Positions 1-7,195 of a DNA stretch of 35,388 nucleotides are shown piece after piece; position 1 is the first letter of the stretch, and the number at the start of each line of letters is the position of its first letter. The DNA lies in NCBI GenBank assembly GCA_900550615.1, contig URSX01000007.1, positions 1 to 35,388 on the forward strand, in the 5' to 3' direction. This DNA comes from an uncultured Eubacteriales bacterium (GTDB lineage Bacteria; Bacillota; Clostridia; Oscillospirales; Oscillospiraceae). The translations under genes and the position numbers were made by a program. The notes beneath the pieces were generated by a model, which did no database searches, had not been told where the DNA came from, and saw only the letters and a program-made list of their open reading frames with translations.

Positions 1-1
1 A

Positions 2-454
2 ATGTACGAGGGTAAAGAGGCTACCTGGATGCCCTCCTATGGTCCCGAAATGCGCGGCGGTACGGCCAACTGCACCGTCTGCATTTCTGACAAGCCCATC
101 GCGTCTCCGCTGGTCACTACCTGTGATGTTCTGGTGGCTATGAATGGTCCTTCTCTGGACAAGTTTGAGGATATGCTGGTTCCCGGCGGCCATCTGTTTG
201 TGAACGCTTCCGTTATCAATTACAAGGCCCGCCGCACCGATGTGCACGTCCACTATGTGGACTGCACCCACATCGCCGAGCAGGAAGTGGGCAACGGCAA
301 GACCGCTAACATGGTCATGCTGGGCGCCATCATCCGCGCCTCTGGCGTTGTGAGCCTGGAGATCATGGACAAGGTTCTGGCCAAGACCATGACCGGCAAG
401 AAGGAGAAGCTGATCCCCGCTAACAAGACGGCTCTGTCTGCCTGGAAAGAGTAA
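2..454 (+). CDS. 2-oxoacid:ferredoxin oxidoreductase, gamma subunit (5' truncated)
   Basis: The reading frame is open to the left edge, so the true start lies outside the window; about 150 C-terminal residues are seen of a family usually near 180-190. The segment SYGPEMRGGTANC near residues 12-24 is the signature of the pyruvate/ketoisovalerate oxidoreductase gamma domain (POR family). Members are the small subunit of cytoplasmic CoA-dependent oxoacid:ferredoxin oxidoreductases that decarboxylate pyruvate, 2-oxoglutarate or branched-chain oxoacids and reduce ferredoxin. Which oxoacid is used cannot be told from this subunit. The alpha and beta subunits presumably lie upstream. It is followed after 15 nt by a P-loop ATPase gene in the same direction, so the two are probably cotranscribed. 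Confidence 0.88.
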   Translation: MYEGKEATWMPSYGPEMRGGTANCTVCISDKPIASPLVTTCDVLVAMNGPSLDKFEDMLVPGGHLFVNASVINYKARRTDVHVHYVDCTHIAEQEVGNGKTANMVMLGAIIRASGVVSLEIMDKVLAKTMTGKKEKLIPANKTALSAWKE

Positions 455-469
455 GAAGGAAGAATTGCC

Positions 470-1165
470 TTGAAACGAATTACGCTGATTGTAGGTCACT
501 ATGGTAGCGGAAAAACAGAGTTTTCCGTGAACCATGTTATCAACCTGAGAAAAAAGTTTGATAAGGTCGCCATCCTCGATATGGACATCGCCAACCCCTA
601 CTTCCGCAGCAGGGAGCGGCAGGAGTTTCTGGAGGACATGGATATTGCCATCCACTTTAACTCCTTCGGCTATGACATCACCGAGGATTTGCCGGCCATC
701 TCCGCCTGCATGCGGGCCCCTCTGGAGAACAAGGATTATATGGTGGTAGCTGACGTGGGCGGCGATAATGCCGGCGCACGGGTGCTGAACCAGTTCAAAA
801 AGTACTTCGTAGACGAGTCTGACTGCGAGATGCTCATTGTGATCAACGCCAACCGGCCGGAAACTGCAACTCTGGAGGGCGCACTGTATCACATTGAGAC
901 CATCCAGGCGGAAACCGGGCTGAAGGTCAAGGGCCTTATCAACAACACCCACCTGCTGCGGGAGACCAGGGTGGAGGATATTCTGGAGGGTTATCGGCTC
1001 TGCCAGGACATCTCCCGGGAGACGGGTATTCCCATCACCTACACCACCTGCGTCGAGAAGCTGGTGCCGGAGCTGGAAAAGGCCAAAGCCGAACAGAACC
1101 TGGATGATATGGTGATCTACCCCATCAAGCTCTATATGCGGCCCACGTGGCTGGATAGAAAGTAA
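470..1165 (+). CDS. P-loop NTPase (MinD/ParA-like) cotranscribed with oxidoreductase
   Basis: A 231-residue cytoplasmic protein with a Walker A motif GHYGSGKTE at residues 9-17 right after the first beta strand, and DMDIANPYF near residues 37-45, where MinD/ParA-type ATPases have their switch aspartate; VVADVGGDNAG near 91-101 resembles the Walker B strand. No membrane segment or DNA-binding domain is seen. The start is a TTG with the ribosome site AGAAGGA about 9 nt upstream; no ATG fits. It follows the oxidoreductase subunit by 15 nt and is closed by a strong terminator, so it is the last gene of that operon. A role in maturation or regulation of the iron-sulfur enzyme is plausible but is inference from position only. 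Confidence 0.75.
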   Translation: MKRITLIVGHYGSGKTEFSVNHVINLRKKFDKVAILDMDIANPYFRSRERQEFLEDMDIAIHFNSFGYDITEDLPAISACMRAPLENKDYMVVADVGGDNAGARVLNQFKKYFVDESDCEMLIVINANRPETATLEGALYHIETIQAETGLKVKGLINNTHLLRETRVEDILEGYRLCQDISRETGIPITYTTCVEKLVPELEKAKAEQNLDDMVIYPIKLYMRPTWLDRK

Positions 1166-1177
1166 ACGGATTCGTGA

Positions 1178-1211
1178 GAGCCTCTGCCGATTCGGCAGAG
1201 GCTCTTTTTTC
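1178..1211 (+). terminator. Rho-independent terminator of oxidoreductase operon
   Basis: A 13-bp GC-rich stem (AGAGCCTCTGCCG paired with CGGCAGAGGCTCT, 3-nt loop ATT) is followed directly by a run of Ts. It ends the operon of the oxidoreductase and ATPase genes. Confidence 0.93.
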
Positions 1212-1240
1212 TTGACATGGGCGCACAATGGGCATATCAT
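1212..1240 (+). promoter_or_regulatory. Sigma-A type promoter for membrane protein/PspC operon
   Basis: TTGACA at 1212-1217, a 17-nt spacer and TATCAT at 1235-1240. The -35 box is perfect and touches the T-run of the preceding terminator. Transcription would start near 1247, about 25 nt before the next start codon. Confidence 0.8.
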
Positions 1241-1272
1241 AATGACATGCACGATATGGATTTGAAATAACT

Positions 1273-1605
1273 ATGAGCAAAGCTATACAGGCCGCCCTGC
1301 CGTGGATCGTTTCCATCATCTCTGCGGCAATCTTCATTCCCGGCTTCATAGATTATCTGCGCCGGAAGGGGAGGGGCAATACCGGCTCTCAGAGCCGCGC
1401 CAAAACTCGTTCCAAGGAGGAGCAGTCTACCTGGATGATGGAGGGCATCGCCCTGGGGATGGCGGCAGGCTATTGGATCGGCCGAGCTGCCGGAAACGCT
1501 GTGGCTGGTCTGGGCATTGGCGTGCTGATTGGCATGTTTGCAGGCAGCAAAGTTGCTAAAACATACCCTGAGAAAGGAGAAAACAACAATGAAGAAGCTT
1601 TATAA
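1273..1605 (+). CDS. Small membrane protein with glycine-zipper C-terminal half
   Basis: A 110-residue protein not assigned to a family. A hydrophobic segment covers residues 5-28. A basic polar linker follows (about 31-52), and a second glycine/alanine-rich hydrophobic segment with GxxxG-like spacing (about 56-90) resembles glycine-zipper membrane domains. The ATG at 1273 has no clear ribosome site. An internal in-frame ATG pair at 1435/1438 lies 14-17 nt after a perfect AAGGAGG (1414-1420), so a shorter product holding only the glycine-zipper part is possible. The 3' end overlaps the pspC-like gene by 17 nt, showing cotranscription from the promoter at 1212. PspC neighbours suggest an envelope-stress context, which is inference. 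Confidence 0.6.
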   Translation: MSKAIQAALPWIVSIISAAIFIPGFIDYLRRKGRGNTGSQSRAKTRSKEEQSTWMMEGIALGMAAGYWIGRAAGNAVAGLGIGVLIGMFAGSKVAKTYPEKGENNNEEAL

Positions 1606-1777
1606 ATCCGAAAATAAGGTTCTGACCGGTGTGTGCGGTGGTATCGCGGAGTATTTCGACGTTGATCCGACGCTGATTCGGCTTGCGTGGGTCGTCTTCT
1701 GTGCCGCAGGCGGCAGCGGTATCCTAGCCTACATCCTTTGCGCGTTATTCATTCCACAAAAACCGATTGATAACTGA
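1589..1777 (+). CDS. PspC domain membrane protein
   Basis: A 62-residue protein starting at the ATG at 1589, preceded by AGAAAGGAG at a suitable distance; longer in-frame starts upstream lie within the previous gene and have no ribosome site. The sequence is a compact PspC domain: the N-terminal signature KSENKVLTGVCGGIAEYFDV, then DPTLIRLAWVVF and a C-terminal transmembrane helix rich in glycine and alanine. In phage-shock systems PspC is an inner membrane sensor. Stand-alone short PspC proteins are common in Firmicutes, where the role is less clear. It overlaps the preceding membrane protein gene and is followed by a hairpin at 1801. Confidence 0.88.
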   Translation: MKKLYKSENKVLTGVCGGIAEYFDVDPTLIRLAWVVFCAAGGSGILAYILCALFIPQKPIDN

Positions 1778-1800
1778 TATTGTAAAGCTATAAAACTTAA

Positions 1801-1841
1801 CAGCATCTCCTAACGGATTTTCTGGGAGATGCTGCTTTATT
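1801..1841 (+). terminator. Terminator after pspC-like gene
   Basis: A perfect 10-bp stem (1801-1810 with 1825-1834, 14-nt loop) is followed by CTTTATTATT. The T-run is interrupted, so termination may be only moderate. Confidence 0.7.
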
Positions 1842-1848
1842 ATTGGAA

Positions 1849-1884
1849 GCAAAAGAAGCAGCGGCGCAGCGCTGCTTCTTTTGC
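1849..1884. repeat. Perfect 15-bp inverted repeat (hairpin)
   Basis: The arms 1849-1863 and 1870-1884 are perfectly complementary with a 6-nt loop, and the stem starts 14 nt after the pspC terminator. Downstream on the plus strand is CCCCTTTTGAG, only a weak T-run. It may be a second terminator of the pspC operon, or the end of a minus-strand unit in the poorly coding stretch to the right. Confidence 0.6.
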
Positions 1885-1915
1885 CCCTTTTGAGAAGGAT
1901 AACGGAGGGCCATGA

Positions 1916-2347
1916 GTGGCCGGTGGAAGACCGGAATGCGGAAACGAGAGTGATGCGGCTGTGTCCGTCAAAGGCTGGAATGGCTGCCAGGGAGAACACC
2001 AGTGCCAGCGCAAGTATAAGTGTAAAGATTTTTTCCCCGGCAGACAGGGCTACAGGGCTTTCCATGGCGTGCTCATGAAGCCCTATGCGGTCTGCGTTCC
2101 CGTGCGGCCCGGGAGTACCCCTGCGGATGCGGTATTCCTGCCGGAATGTTGGGTGCTGTCTGTGCTGTACTGCGGCGACTACAACGGCATAGATGAGGCG
2201 TGGCTGGTCCTGGGCATGGAAGTAAAGGCTAAGAACTTGACACCTGCTGCCCCGCCTCGTGTCCTAAGCATCGTGGCAGTTTATACAGGCCGGGAGATAG
2301 ATACCCGGCGTTACTGCTCCCGGCTTGTCCTGCCCGTAGAGGAATAA
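1916..2347 (+). CDS. Doubtful hypothetical ORF, 143 codons
   Basis: This GTG-initiated frame has GGAGGG six nt upstream of its start and ends about 20 nt before a plus-strand hairpin with a T-rich tail. Against it, the product is unusually rich in cysteine, arginine and glycine, matches no family I recognise, and the opposite strand is also open over much of the stretch. One minus-strand frame over about 1890-2070 reads like a signal peptide core (KIFTLILALALVFSLAAIPA) without a fitting start, which may be debris of a secreted-protein gene. I treat 1885-2360 as mostly non-coding or decayed sequence. Confidence 0.2.
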   Translation: MAGGRPECGNESDAAVSVKGWNGCQGEHQCQRKYKCKDFFPGRQGYRAFHGVLMKPYAVCVPVRPGSTPADAVFLPECWVLSVLYCGDYNGIDEAWLVLGMEVKAKNLTPAAPPRVLSIVAVYTGREIDTRRYCSRLVLPVEE

Positions 2348-2367
2348 CTGGCCCATCTATATTATGG

Positions 2368-2412
2368 CAGCAGCCACAGATCGGTAAATCGGTCTGTGGC
2401 TGCTGTTTGTTT
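2368..2412. terminator. Hairpin terminator between convergent units
   Basis: A 13-bp stem (2368-2380 with 2393-2405, 12-nt loop) is followed on the plus strand by TTTGTTTATC. It sits just past the stop of cotJC on the minus strand, where the downstream tail is less T-rich, so it can serve both directions but fits the plus strand better. Confidence 0.65.
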
Positions 2413-3007
2413 ATCTATCAAAAGCCGGATTGGTAAAGTACACATTCTTCTGATCCAGTTTTTCCTTGGCCAGGCGAAGCCCTTCACCGAACCGCTGGAA
2501 GTGCACGATCTCCCTGGCCCGTAAGAATTTAATGGCATCGTTCACATCCGGATCATCAGACAGCCGCAGGATGTTGTCGTAGGTAACCCGGGCCTTCTGT
2601 TCTGCTGCCAGATCCTCCGTCAGGTCGGCGATTACATCGCCCTTTACGGCCATCGACGCTGCGTTCCAGGGGAAACCCGAGGCCGCCGTAGGATAAACGC
2701 CCGTGGTGTGGTCCACAAAATAGGCATCAAATCCTGCGGCCTTAATGTCCTTTTCCGAGAGATTCCGGGTGAGCTGATGGACAATGGCCCCGATCATCTC
2801 TAAGTGCCCCAATTCCTCCGTGCCGATATCAGTCAACAAACCCTTCAGCTCTGCATAGGGCATGGCATACCGCTGGCTCAGATACCGCAGCGATGCACCC
2901 AACTCGCCGTCCGGGCCACCATATTGACTGATTATGACCGCTGCCAGCTTTGGGTTGGGCGTCGCAATGCGGACGGGGTATTGCAGCTTTTTTTCATACA
3001 CAAACAT
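2411..3007 (-). CDS. cotJC: Spore coat protein CotJC (manganese catalase family)
   Basis: A 198-residue protein of the manganese-containing catalase family, whose four-helix bundle carries metal ligands; the helix residues EELGHLEM near 64-71 and REIVHF near 169-174 are the typical E..H pairs, with further glutamates in EDLAAEQKAR. CotJC is built into the spore coat, probably as an enzymatic or structural layer component. Its ATG overlaps the TGA of the fused cotJA-cotJB gene (TGATG), indicating translational coupling. In Bacillus the cotJ operon is transcribed by sigma-E in the mother cell. The length is normal for the family. Confidence 0.93.
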   Translation of the reverse strand: MFVYEKKLQYPVRIATPNPKLAAVIISQYGGPDGELGASLRYLSQRYAMPYAELKGLLTDIGTEELGHLEMIGAIVHQLTRNLSEKDIKAAGFDAYFVDHTTGVYPTAASGFPWNAASMAVKGDVIADLTEDLAAEQKARVTYDNILRLSDDPDVNDAIKFLRAREIVHFQRFGEGLRLAKEKLDQKNVYFTNPAFDR

Positions 3008-3480
3008 CAGCTATTTCCTCCTTCGTCCCAGGGCCACGGGTCATTCAGCCATCGGTAGCTGCCAGGCGTTATATCGGTCTGCATCACTGGCCCATAGGTC
3101 TCCTGGTATCGCCTGCGACCTTCCTGTGCAAGATTTATATAGTTCCAATACAGATCCAGTGCCTCCTTATCGTTGGCATGGGTAGTCAGATACAGGCCCA
3201 ATTCGTCCACCGCAAAGTCAAGAGCCATCAGCTCTGACAGTGCATTGTTCACAGCCGGAAAGCGGCTTTTCATCTCCCGGTGAAATGGCAGATCCAGCCC
3301 CGGGAACAGTGTGCCTTGCTGTAAAGCCTCCCGCTTATCATACTGCTTGGGATTTCTGCCCTGCATGGGTATATACGGATAGACTAAATCTGCGCAGGTG
3401 CCCGGAAGCGTTCCCTGCTGCGCTGTGCAGCAGGCTGCCGCATTCTGCTCCGGGCCTGCAACGGATTTTTCCGAATACAA
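3007..3480 (-). CDS. Fused spore coat proteins CotJA-CotJB
   Basis: The N-terminal half carries the CotJA motif (VYPYIPMQ...YDKREALQQGTLFPGLDLPF, about residues 33-68). The C-terminal half carries CotJB (LMALDFAVDELGLYLTTH, then a conserved tryptophan-rich end ITPGSYRWLNDPWPWDEGG). In Bacillus these are two genes of about 80-90 codons; here one uninterrupted frame covers both. I choose the TTG at 3480 because the only good ribosome site (AGGGAGG, 3489-3495) lies 8 nt before it. The ATG at 3525 has no such site and falls inside a possible sigma-E -10 box (CATAAAAT, 3531 down to 3524; the matching -35 is poor). It runs straight into cotJC with a 1-nt overlap. The fusion guarantees equal amounts of both coat proteins. 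Confidence 0.85.
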   Translation of the reverse strand: MYSEKSVAGPEQNAAACCTAQQGTLPGTCADLVYPYIPMQGRNPKQYDKREALQQGTLFPGLDLPFHREMKSRFPAVNNALSELMALDFAVDELGLYLTTHANDKEALDLYWNYINLAQEGRRRYQETYGPVMQTDITPGSYRWLNDPWPWDEGGNS

Positions 3481-3672
3481 TTCAATTTCCTCCCTATAAG
3501 ATTGTCTCCAACCGGAGCATTCCATTTTATGCAGGCTGCGGGAAATAGGGGACAGTGGCGGTCTGCCAGAAAAATATACTAAGTATGTTTTTGAAATCTT
3601 TCACCCTTGTAAATTCTATGCCCTATCGGCAGATGCAGGGGATTCCCATATTGACACGGGTGTGTTAAAATA

Positions 3673-3701
3673 GAATAAACTGGAACGGCGGCGCATACAA
3701 T
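3673..3701 (+). promoter_or_regulatory. Sigma-E type promoter of cwlD
   Basis: GAATAAA at 3673-3679, a 14-nt spacer and CATACAAT at 3694-3701. The -10 box matches the sigma-E consensus CATACANT exactly and the -35 matches at five of seven positions. The start of transcription would be near 3708, leaving a short leader with GGGGAG before the GTG at 3724. The spoIIIAA promoter in this window has the same layout. Confidence 0.65.
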
Positions 3702-3723
3702 GCCTCGAAAGGGGAGTGGCACC

Positions 3724-4452
3724 GTGATCGTACTGCTGAAAAAAAGAACCGTTTGCCTGGCCTGTGCGGCGATTCTGATCGCCCTTGTGTGCATTGTCTC
3801 TGTCGCTGTTTTTCGCCGGGACAAGCAGGCGGTTTCCAACCGGGAGCTTATGACATCACCGGTGCTGATCCTGGATGCGGGCCACGGCGGGGAGGATGGC
3901 GGCGCAGTGTCGGCAGCCGGGGTGCCGGAGAGCGATATCAACCTGCAGATCGTGCAGAAGCTGGAGCTCCTGTTTGCCTTTACGGGCCAGACCACCCGCC
4001 TCACCCGCAGCAGTCAGGACGCCGTTTACTCTCCGGACGCGCAGACCCTGCGGGAGAAAAAGGTTTCGGATCTGAAAAACAGAGTGGATCTGGTAAACAG
4101 CGTCAGCGGAAGCTTTCTCATCAGCATCCATCAGAATAGCCTGCCGGGCAGCAGAGTGCGTGGGGCGCAGGTTTTTTACAACGCGATAGAGCCCGCGCAG
4201 TCGACGGCCATCTCCGTGCAGCAGTCACTCAACAGCGCAATCAATCCAAATAACGAAAAAAACGCAAAGCAGATCGACGGATCCATCTATCTTATGAAGA
4301 ATATTCAGCGCCCGGGGATCCTGGTGGAATGCGGTTTTATGTCAAACGCCGCCGAAGCGGAGCAGTTACAAACTGATACACATCAGCGGCGGCTTTCCGC
4401 CGCCATCGTATCCGGGTATTTACAAAGCAGAGAAGGGAAGAAGCAGGGATGA
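3724..4452 (+). CDS. cwlD: Germination-specific N-acetylmuramoyl-L-alanine amidase CwlD
   Basis: A 242-residue zinc amidase (Amidase_3). A membrane anchor lies at residues 7-29. The catalytic domain shows DAGHGGEDGG (zinc histidine), PESDIN (zinc glutamate), SIHQNS (second zinc histidine) and VECGFMSN (catalytic glutamate). CwlD removes the stem peptide so that PdaA can make muramic-delta-lactam in the spore cortex, needed for germination. The start is set at GTG 3724, 7 nt after GGGGAG; the in-frame ATG at 3700 overlaps the sigma-E -10 box and cannot be on the transcript if that promoter is used. The stop overlaps the start of radA (ATGA). Confidence 0.9.
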   Translation: MIVLLKKRTVCLACAAILIALVCIVSVAVFRRDKQAVSNRELMTSPVLILDAGHGGEDGGAVSAAGVPESDINLQIVQKLELLFAFTGQTTRLTRSSQDAVYSPDAQTLREKKVSDLKNRVDLVNSVSGSFLISIHQNSLPGSRVRGAQVFYNAIEPAQSTAISVQQSLNSAINPNNEKNAKQIDGSIYLMKNIQRPGILVECGFMSNAAEAEQLQTDTHQRRLSAAIVSGYLQSREGKKQG

Positions 4453-5819
4453 AAGCAAAAACCATGTTCTATTGCACCGAGTGCGGCAATGAAACGCCCA
4501 AGTGGGCCGGCCGCTGCAGCGCATGCGGCGCGTGGAATTCCATTGTGGAGCAGCCGTTGGAAAAGCGGCCCGCCGGAAAAGCAAAAAATCTATTAAACAG
4601 GCTACCTGTAAAGGCGGAAAACATTATAGATTTGCGAGAGGATGAGGAGATCCGTTTCTCCACCGGAATGGGGGAGCTGGATCGAGTTTTGGGCGGCGGC
4701 GCCGTAAAAGGCTCTCTTGTGCTGGTAGGCGGTGCGCCGGGTATCGGCAAATCCACCCTGATGCTGCAGATCTGCAAGAAGCTGGGGGAGCAGTTTCGCG
4801 TGCTATACATCTCCGGGGAGGAATCCGTGCACCAGCTGAAGCTGCGCGCCAAGCGCTTGCAGGCGGAGAGCGGTAATCTTTACGTCTTGTCCGAGACCAA
4901 TCTGGGGGACATGCTGGAGTGCGTGCACCAGGAGCAGCCGGATGTACTGATCGTGGATTCCATTCAGACCCTGTATAATGACGAACTGAACTCACCGGCA
5001 GGCAGCGTGGGGCAGGTGAAGGACTGCACCATGAAGCTGATGCAGCTGGCTAAGGAGGGCAGTACAACAATATTTGTGATCGGGCATGTGAATAAGGATG
5101 GCTTTATCGCCGGGCCGAAGGTCCTGGAGCACATGGTGGACTGCGTACTCTATTTCGAGGGGGAGCAGCACATGGCCTATCGCATCCTCCGGGCCGCTAA
5201 AAACCGATTTGGGGCTACCAATGAGATTGGTGTCTTTGAAATGCTGGACAGCGGCCTGCGTGAGGTGGAGAATCCATCGGAAATGCTGCTCTCCGGTCGC
5301 CCGGAGGACGCTCCCGGCTCCTGCGTCACCTGCGTGATGGAGGGTGCAAGGCCCGTCCTGGCCGAGGTACAGGCGCTGGTCGCCCCCTCCAACGCCAACT
5401 ATCCCCGCCGCACCTGCAACGGTCTGGACTCCAATCGGGCCGCCATGCTCCTGGCAGTTCTGGAAAAGCGGGGCGGGCTGAAGGTTTCCCAGTGCGATGC
5501 GTATTTCAACATCATCGGTGGATTGACCCTGGACGAGCCGGCCTCTGACCTGGCTGTTCTGACTGCCATCGCCTCCAGCTACTTGGATAAACCCATCCCC
5601 ACCAAGCTGGCAGCTCTGGGGGAGGTGGGGCTTTCCGGCGAAATACGAAGTGTCAGTCATATCCAGCAGCGGCTGGGCGAGGTGCATCGGCTGGGATTTT
5701 CCAAATGCATCGTTCCCATGCAGCAGGCGGACAAGCTGAATGCCCCCGGGGCAATTCAGCTCATTCCCGTGAAGAATATCGGGCAGGTACTGCAAATTCT
5801 GGCCCACGACCAGTTATAA
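4449..5819 (+). CDS. radA: DNA repair protein RadA/Sms
   Basis: A 456-residue RecA-like helicase that extends recombination intermediates by branch migration. Visible in order: a four-cysteine zinc finger (C9, C12, C23, C26), Walker A GGAPGIGKST (residues 94-103), Walker B LIVD (167-170), the RadA-specific KNRFG motif (251-255) and a Lon-protease-like C-terminal domain (about 300-450). The length is typical. The ATG overlaps the cwlD stop by 4 nt, so the two are coupled, an unusual pairing of a spore cortex enzyme with a repair protein. A terminator follows. Confidence 0.97.
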   Translation: MKAKTMFYCTECGNETPKWAGRCSACGAWNSIVEQPLEKRPAGKAKNLLNRLPVKAENIIDLREDEEIRFSTGMGELDRVLGGGAVKGSLVLVGGAPGIGKSTLMLQICKKLGEQFRVLYISGEESVHQLKLRAKRLQAESGNLYVLSETNLGDMLECVHQEQPDVLIVDSIQTLYNDELNSPAGSVGQVKDCTMKLMQLAKEGSTTIFVIGHVNKDGFIAGPKVLEHMVDCVLYFEGEQHMAYRILRAAKNRFGATNEIGVFEMLDSGLREVENPSEMLLSGRPEDAPGSCVTCVMEGARPVLAEVQALVAPSNANYPRRTCNGLDSNRAAMLLAVLEKRGGLKVSQCDAYFNIIGGLTLDEPASDLAVLTAIASSYLDKPIPTKLAALGEVGLSGEIRSVSHIQQRLGEVHRLGFSKCIVPMQQADKLNAPGAIQLIPVKNIGQVLQILAHDQL

Positions 5820-5839
5820 TTTGGCCACAGACGATAAAA

Positions 5840-5880
5840 GGGCAGGTGAAGGATTCTTCACCTGCCCGGGTCGTTATTTC
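5840..5880. terminator. Terminator between radA and a convergent small gene
   Basis: An 11-bp stem GGGCAGGTGAA / TTCACCTGCCC (5840-5850 and 5857-5867, 6-nt loop) followed by GGGTCGTTATTTC and further Ts. It lies in the 3' region shared by radA (plus) and the small membrane protein gene (minus), whose stop is at 5874. Confidence 0.75.
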
Positions 5881-6071
5881 TTTTTACGCTTTTTCCCGGC
5901 TTTTCCTGGTCTGGAGGAGTTTTTTGCTGGCTCCTTCGGATCGTTTTCGGAATCCTCCAGATCCTTATACTTTTCCGGATGCCGGGCCCAGTCAATGCGA
6001 TAGTACAGCAGCCCGAAAAACAGCAGCGCTCCCACAGCGATCACTGCATAAAAGAAAATATTCCAAAACAT
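5874..6071 (-). CDS. Small single-pass membrane protein, 65 aa
   Basis: An ATG with a GGAGG ribosome site 7 nt upstream. The product has one transmembrane helix at residues 3-24 (MFWNIFFYAVIAVGALLFFG start), then an acidic stretch (about 36-48) and a lysine-rich C-terminus ending KKRKKK. No family is recognised. Positive residues after the helix suggest N-out/C-in orientation. It is divergent from ptb (160 nt away) and convergent with radA. Confidence 0.65.
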   Translation of the reverse strand: MFWNIFFYAVIAVGALLFFGLLYYRIDWARHPEKYKDLEDSENDPKEPAKNSSRPGKAGKKRKKK

Positions 6072-6164
6072 AATCCAACCTCCCCGTTCATTGTTCATAG
6101 TATACAGCAGATCCCCGCGGTTTACAAGATATTCTTGATCCCATCCAGCCAGAAAGATTATATG

Positions 6165-6193
6165 TTGTTTTTGCAGGAAAATAGGCGTATAAT
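6165..6193 (+). promoter_or_regulatory. Sigma-A type promoter of ptb
   Basis: TTGTTT at 6165-6170, a 17-nt spacer and a perfect TATAAT at 6188-6193. Transcription would start near 6200, 31 nt before the ATG. Confidence 0.75.
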
Positions 6194-6230
6194 CAGAATG
6201 TGCAAATCCTGCATACAAGGAGGAATAAAA

Positions 6231-7136
6231 ATGTTTACATCTTTTAAAGAAATCGAGTCCTTTGTTCTTGGGCAAAATATGAAAAAACGTATTGCCCTGG
6301 CCAATGCCCACGACGAGCCGGCCTTGAGCGCGGTGGTCCATGCCAGGCGCAGAGGCGTCGTAGAGGGCACACTCATCGGAAAGAAGGATGAGATCATCCA
6401 GATGCTCCACGATATGGGCGAAAACGAGAGCGATTACGAGATCATTGACTTTGACGGTGAGGAGCTGGAGTCGGCTAAAATTGCCATCAAGCTGGTGAAG
6501 GAGGGGAAGGCTGACATCCCCATGAAGGGCATCCTGCAGACCTCCAATTTTGCCCGGGCGATTTTGAATCGCGAGACCGGCCTGATCCCCGCAAGTGGCC
6601 GCCGCCTGGTGAGCCAGTGTGGTATTTTTGAGTACGAAGGCCGCTTTGTGATGATCACTGATGCCGCCATTAATATTAACCCTGACGTGGACACCCAGAT
6701 CGGCATCGTGGAGAACGCCCTGCCTGTGGCCAAGGCCCTGGGAATCGACTGTCCCAAGGTGGCGGTGCTGTCCGCTGTGGAAAATGTCACCGAAAAAATG
6801 CCCAGCACCGTAACGGCGGCCGAGATCGCCAAGCGCGGCGTGGAGGGCTGTGTGATCTCCGGCCCTTTGGCGTTGGATGGCGCCATTTCTATGGAATCTG
6901 TAAAGCATAAATCCATCCAGGATCCTGTGGCCGGTCAAGCCGATATTCTGCTGGTGCCGTTTATTGAGATCGGCAACGTACTCTATAAGGCCTGCACCTA
7001 CATCGCTGGGAAGACCATGGCCAGCACCATTTGCGGCGCGGCCTGCCCGGTGGTGATCACCAGCCGCGCCGACACGCCTGACAGCAAGTATTACTCCATT
7101 CTCATGGCTGTCCTGCGCTGCATTAAGGGTTGCTGA
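6231..7136 (+). CDS. ptb: Phosphate butyryltransferase (Ptb family)
   Basis: A 301-residue cytoplasmic acyltransferase of the phosphate acetyl/butyryltransferase family, the same length as clostridial Ptb. It would interconvert butyryl-CoA and phosphate with butyryl-phosphate and CoA, or act on a related acyl group. Features typical of the family include VHARRRGVVEGTLIGK (about 31-46), MKGILQTSNFARAIL, ISGPLALDGAIS and LLVPFIEIGN. The start at 6231 has AAGGAGG (6217-6223) at a good distance. It stands alone between its own promoter and terminator, with no butyrate kinase beside it, so the substrate (butyryl-, isobutyryl- or acetyl-phosphate) is not settled by context. Confidence 0.85.
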   Translation: MFTSFKEIESFVLGQNMKKRIALANAHDEPALSAVVHARRRGVVEGTLIGKKDEIIQMLHDMGENESDYEIIDFDGEELESAKIAIKLVKEGKADIPMKGILQTSNFARAILNRETGLIPASGRRLVSQCGIFEYEGRFVMITDAAININPDVDTQIGIVENALPVAKALGIDCPKVAVLSAVENVTEKMPSTVTAAEIAKRGVEGCVISGPLALDGAISMESVKHKSIQDPVAGQADILLVPFIEIGNVLYKACTYIAGKTMASTICGAACPVVITSRADTPDSKYYSILMAVLRCIKGC

Positions 7137-7146
7137 ATGGAAAATG

Positions 7147-7181
7147 AAATACCGGGAGGCAAGCCGCTTCCCGGTATTTTG
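7147..7181 (+). terminator. Terminator of ptb
   Basis: An 11-bp stem AAATACCGGGA / TCCCGGTATTT (7147-7157 and 7169-7179) ending in a short T-run, 11 nt after the ptb stop. Confidence 0.8.
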
Positions 7182-7195
7182 TGTAAAAAGGGGAG

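Noticed and set aside
2237..2242. TTGACA as a promoter
   Set aside because: No -10-like hexamer lies 16-18 nt downstream.
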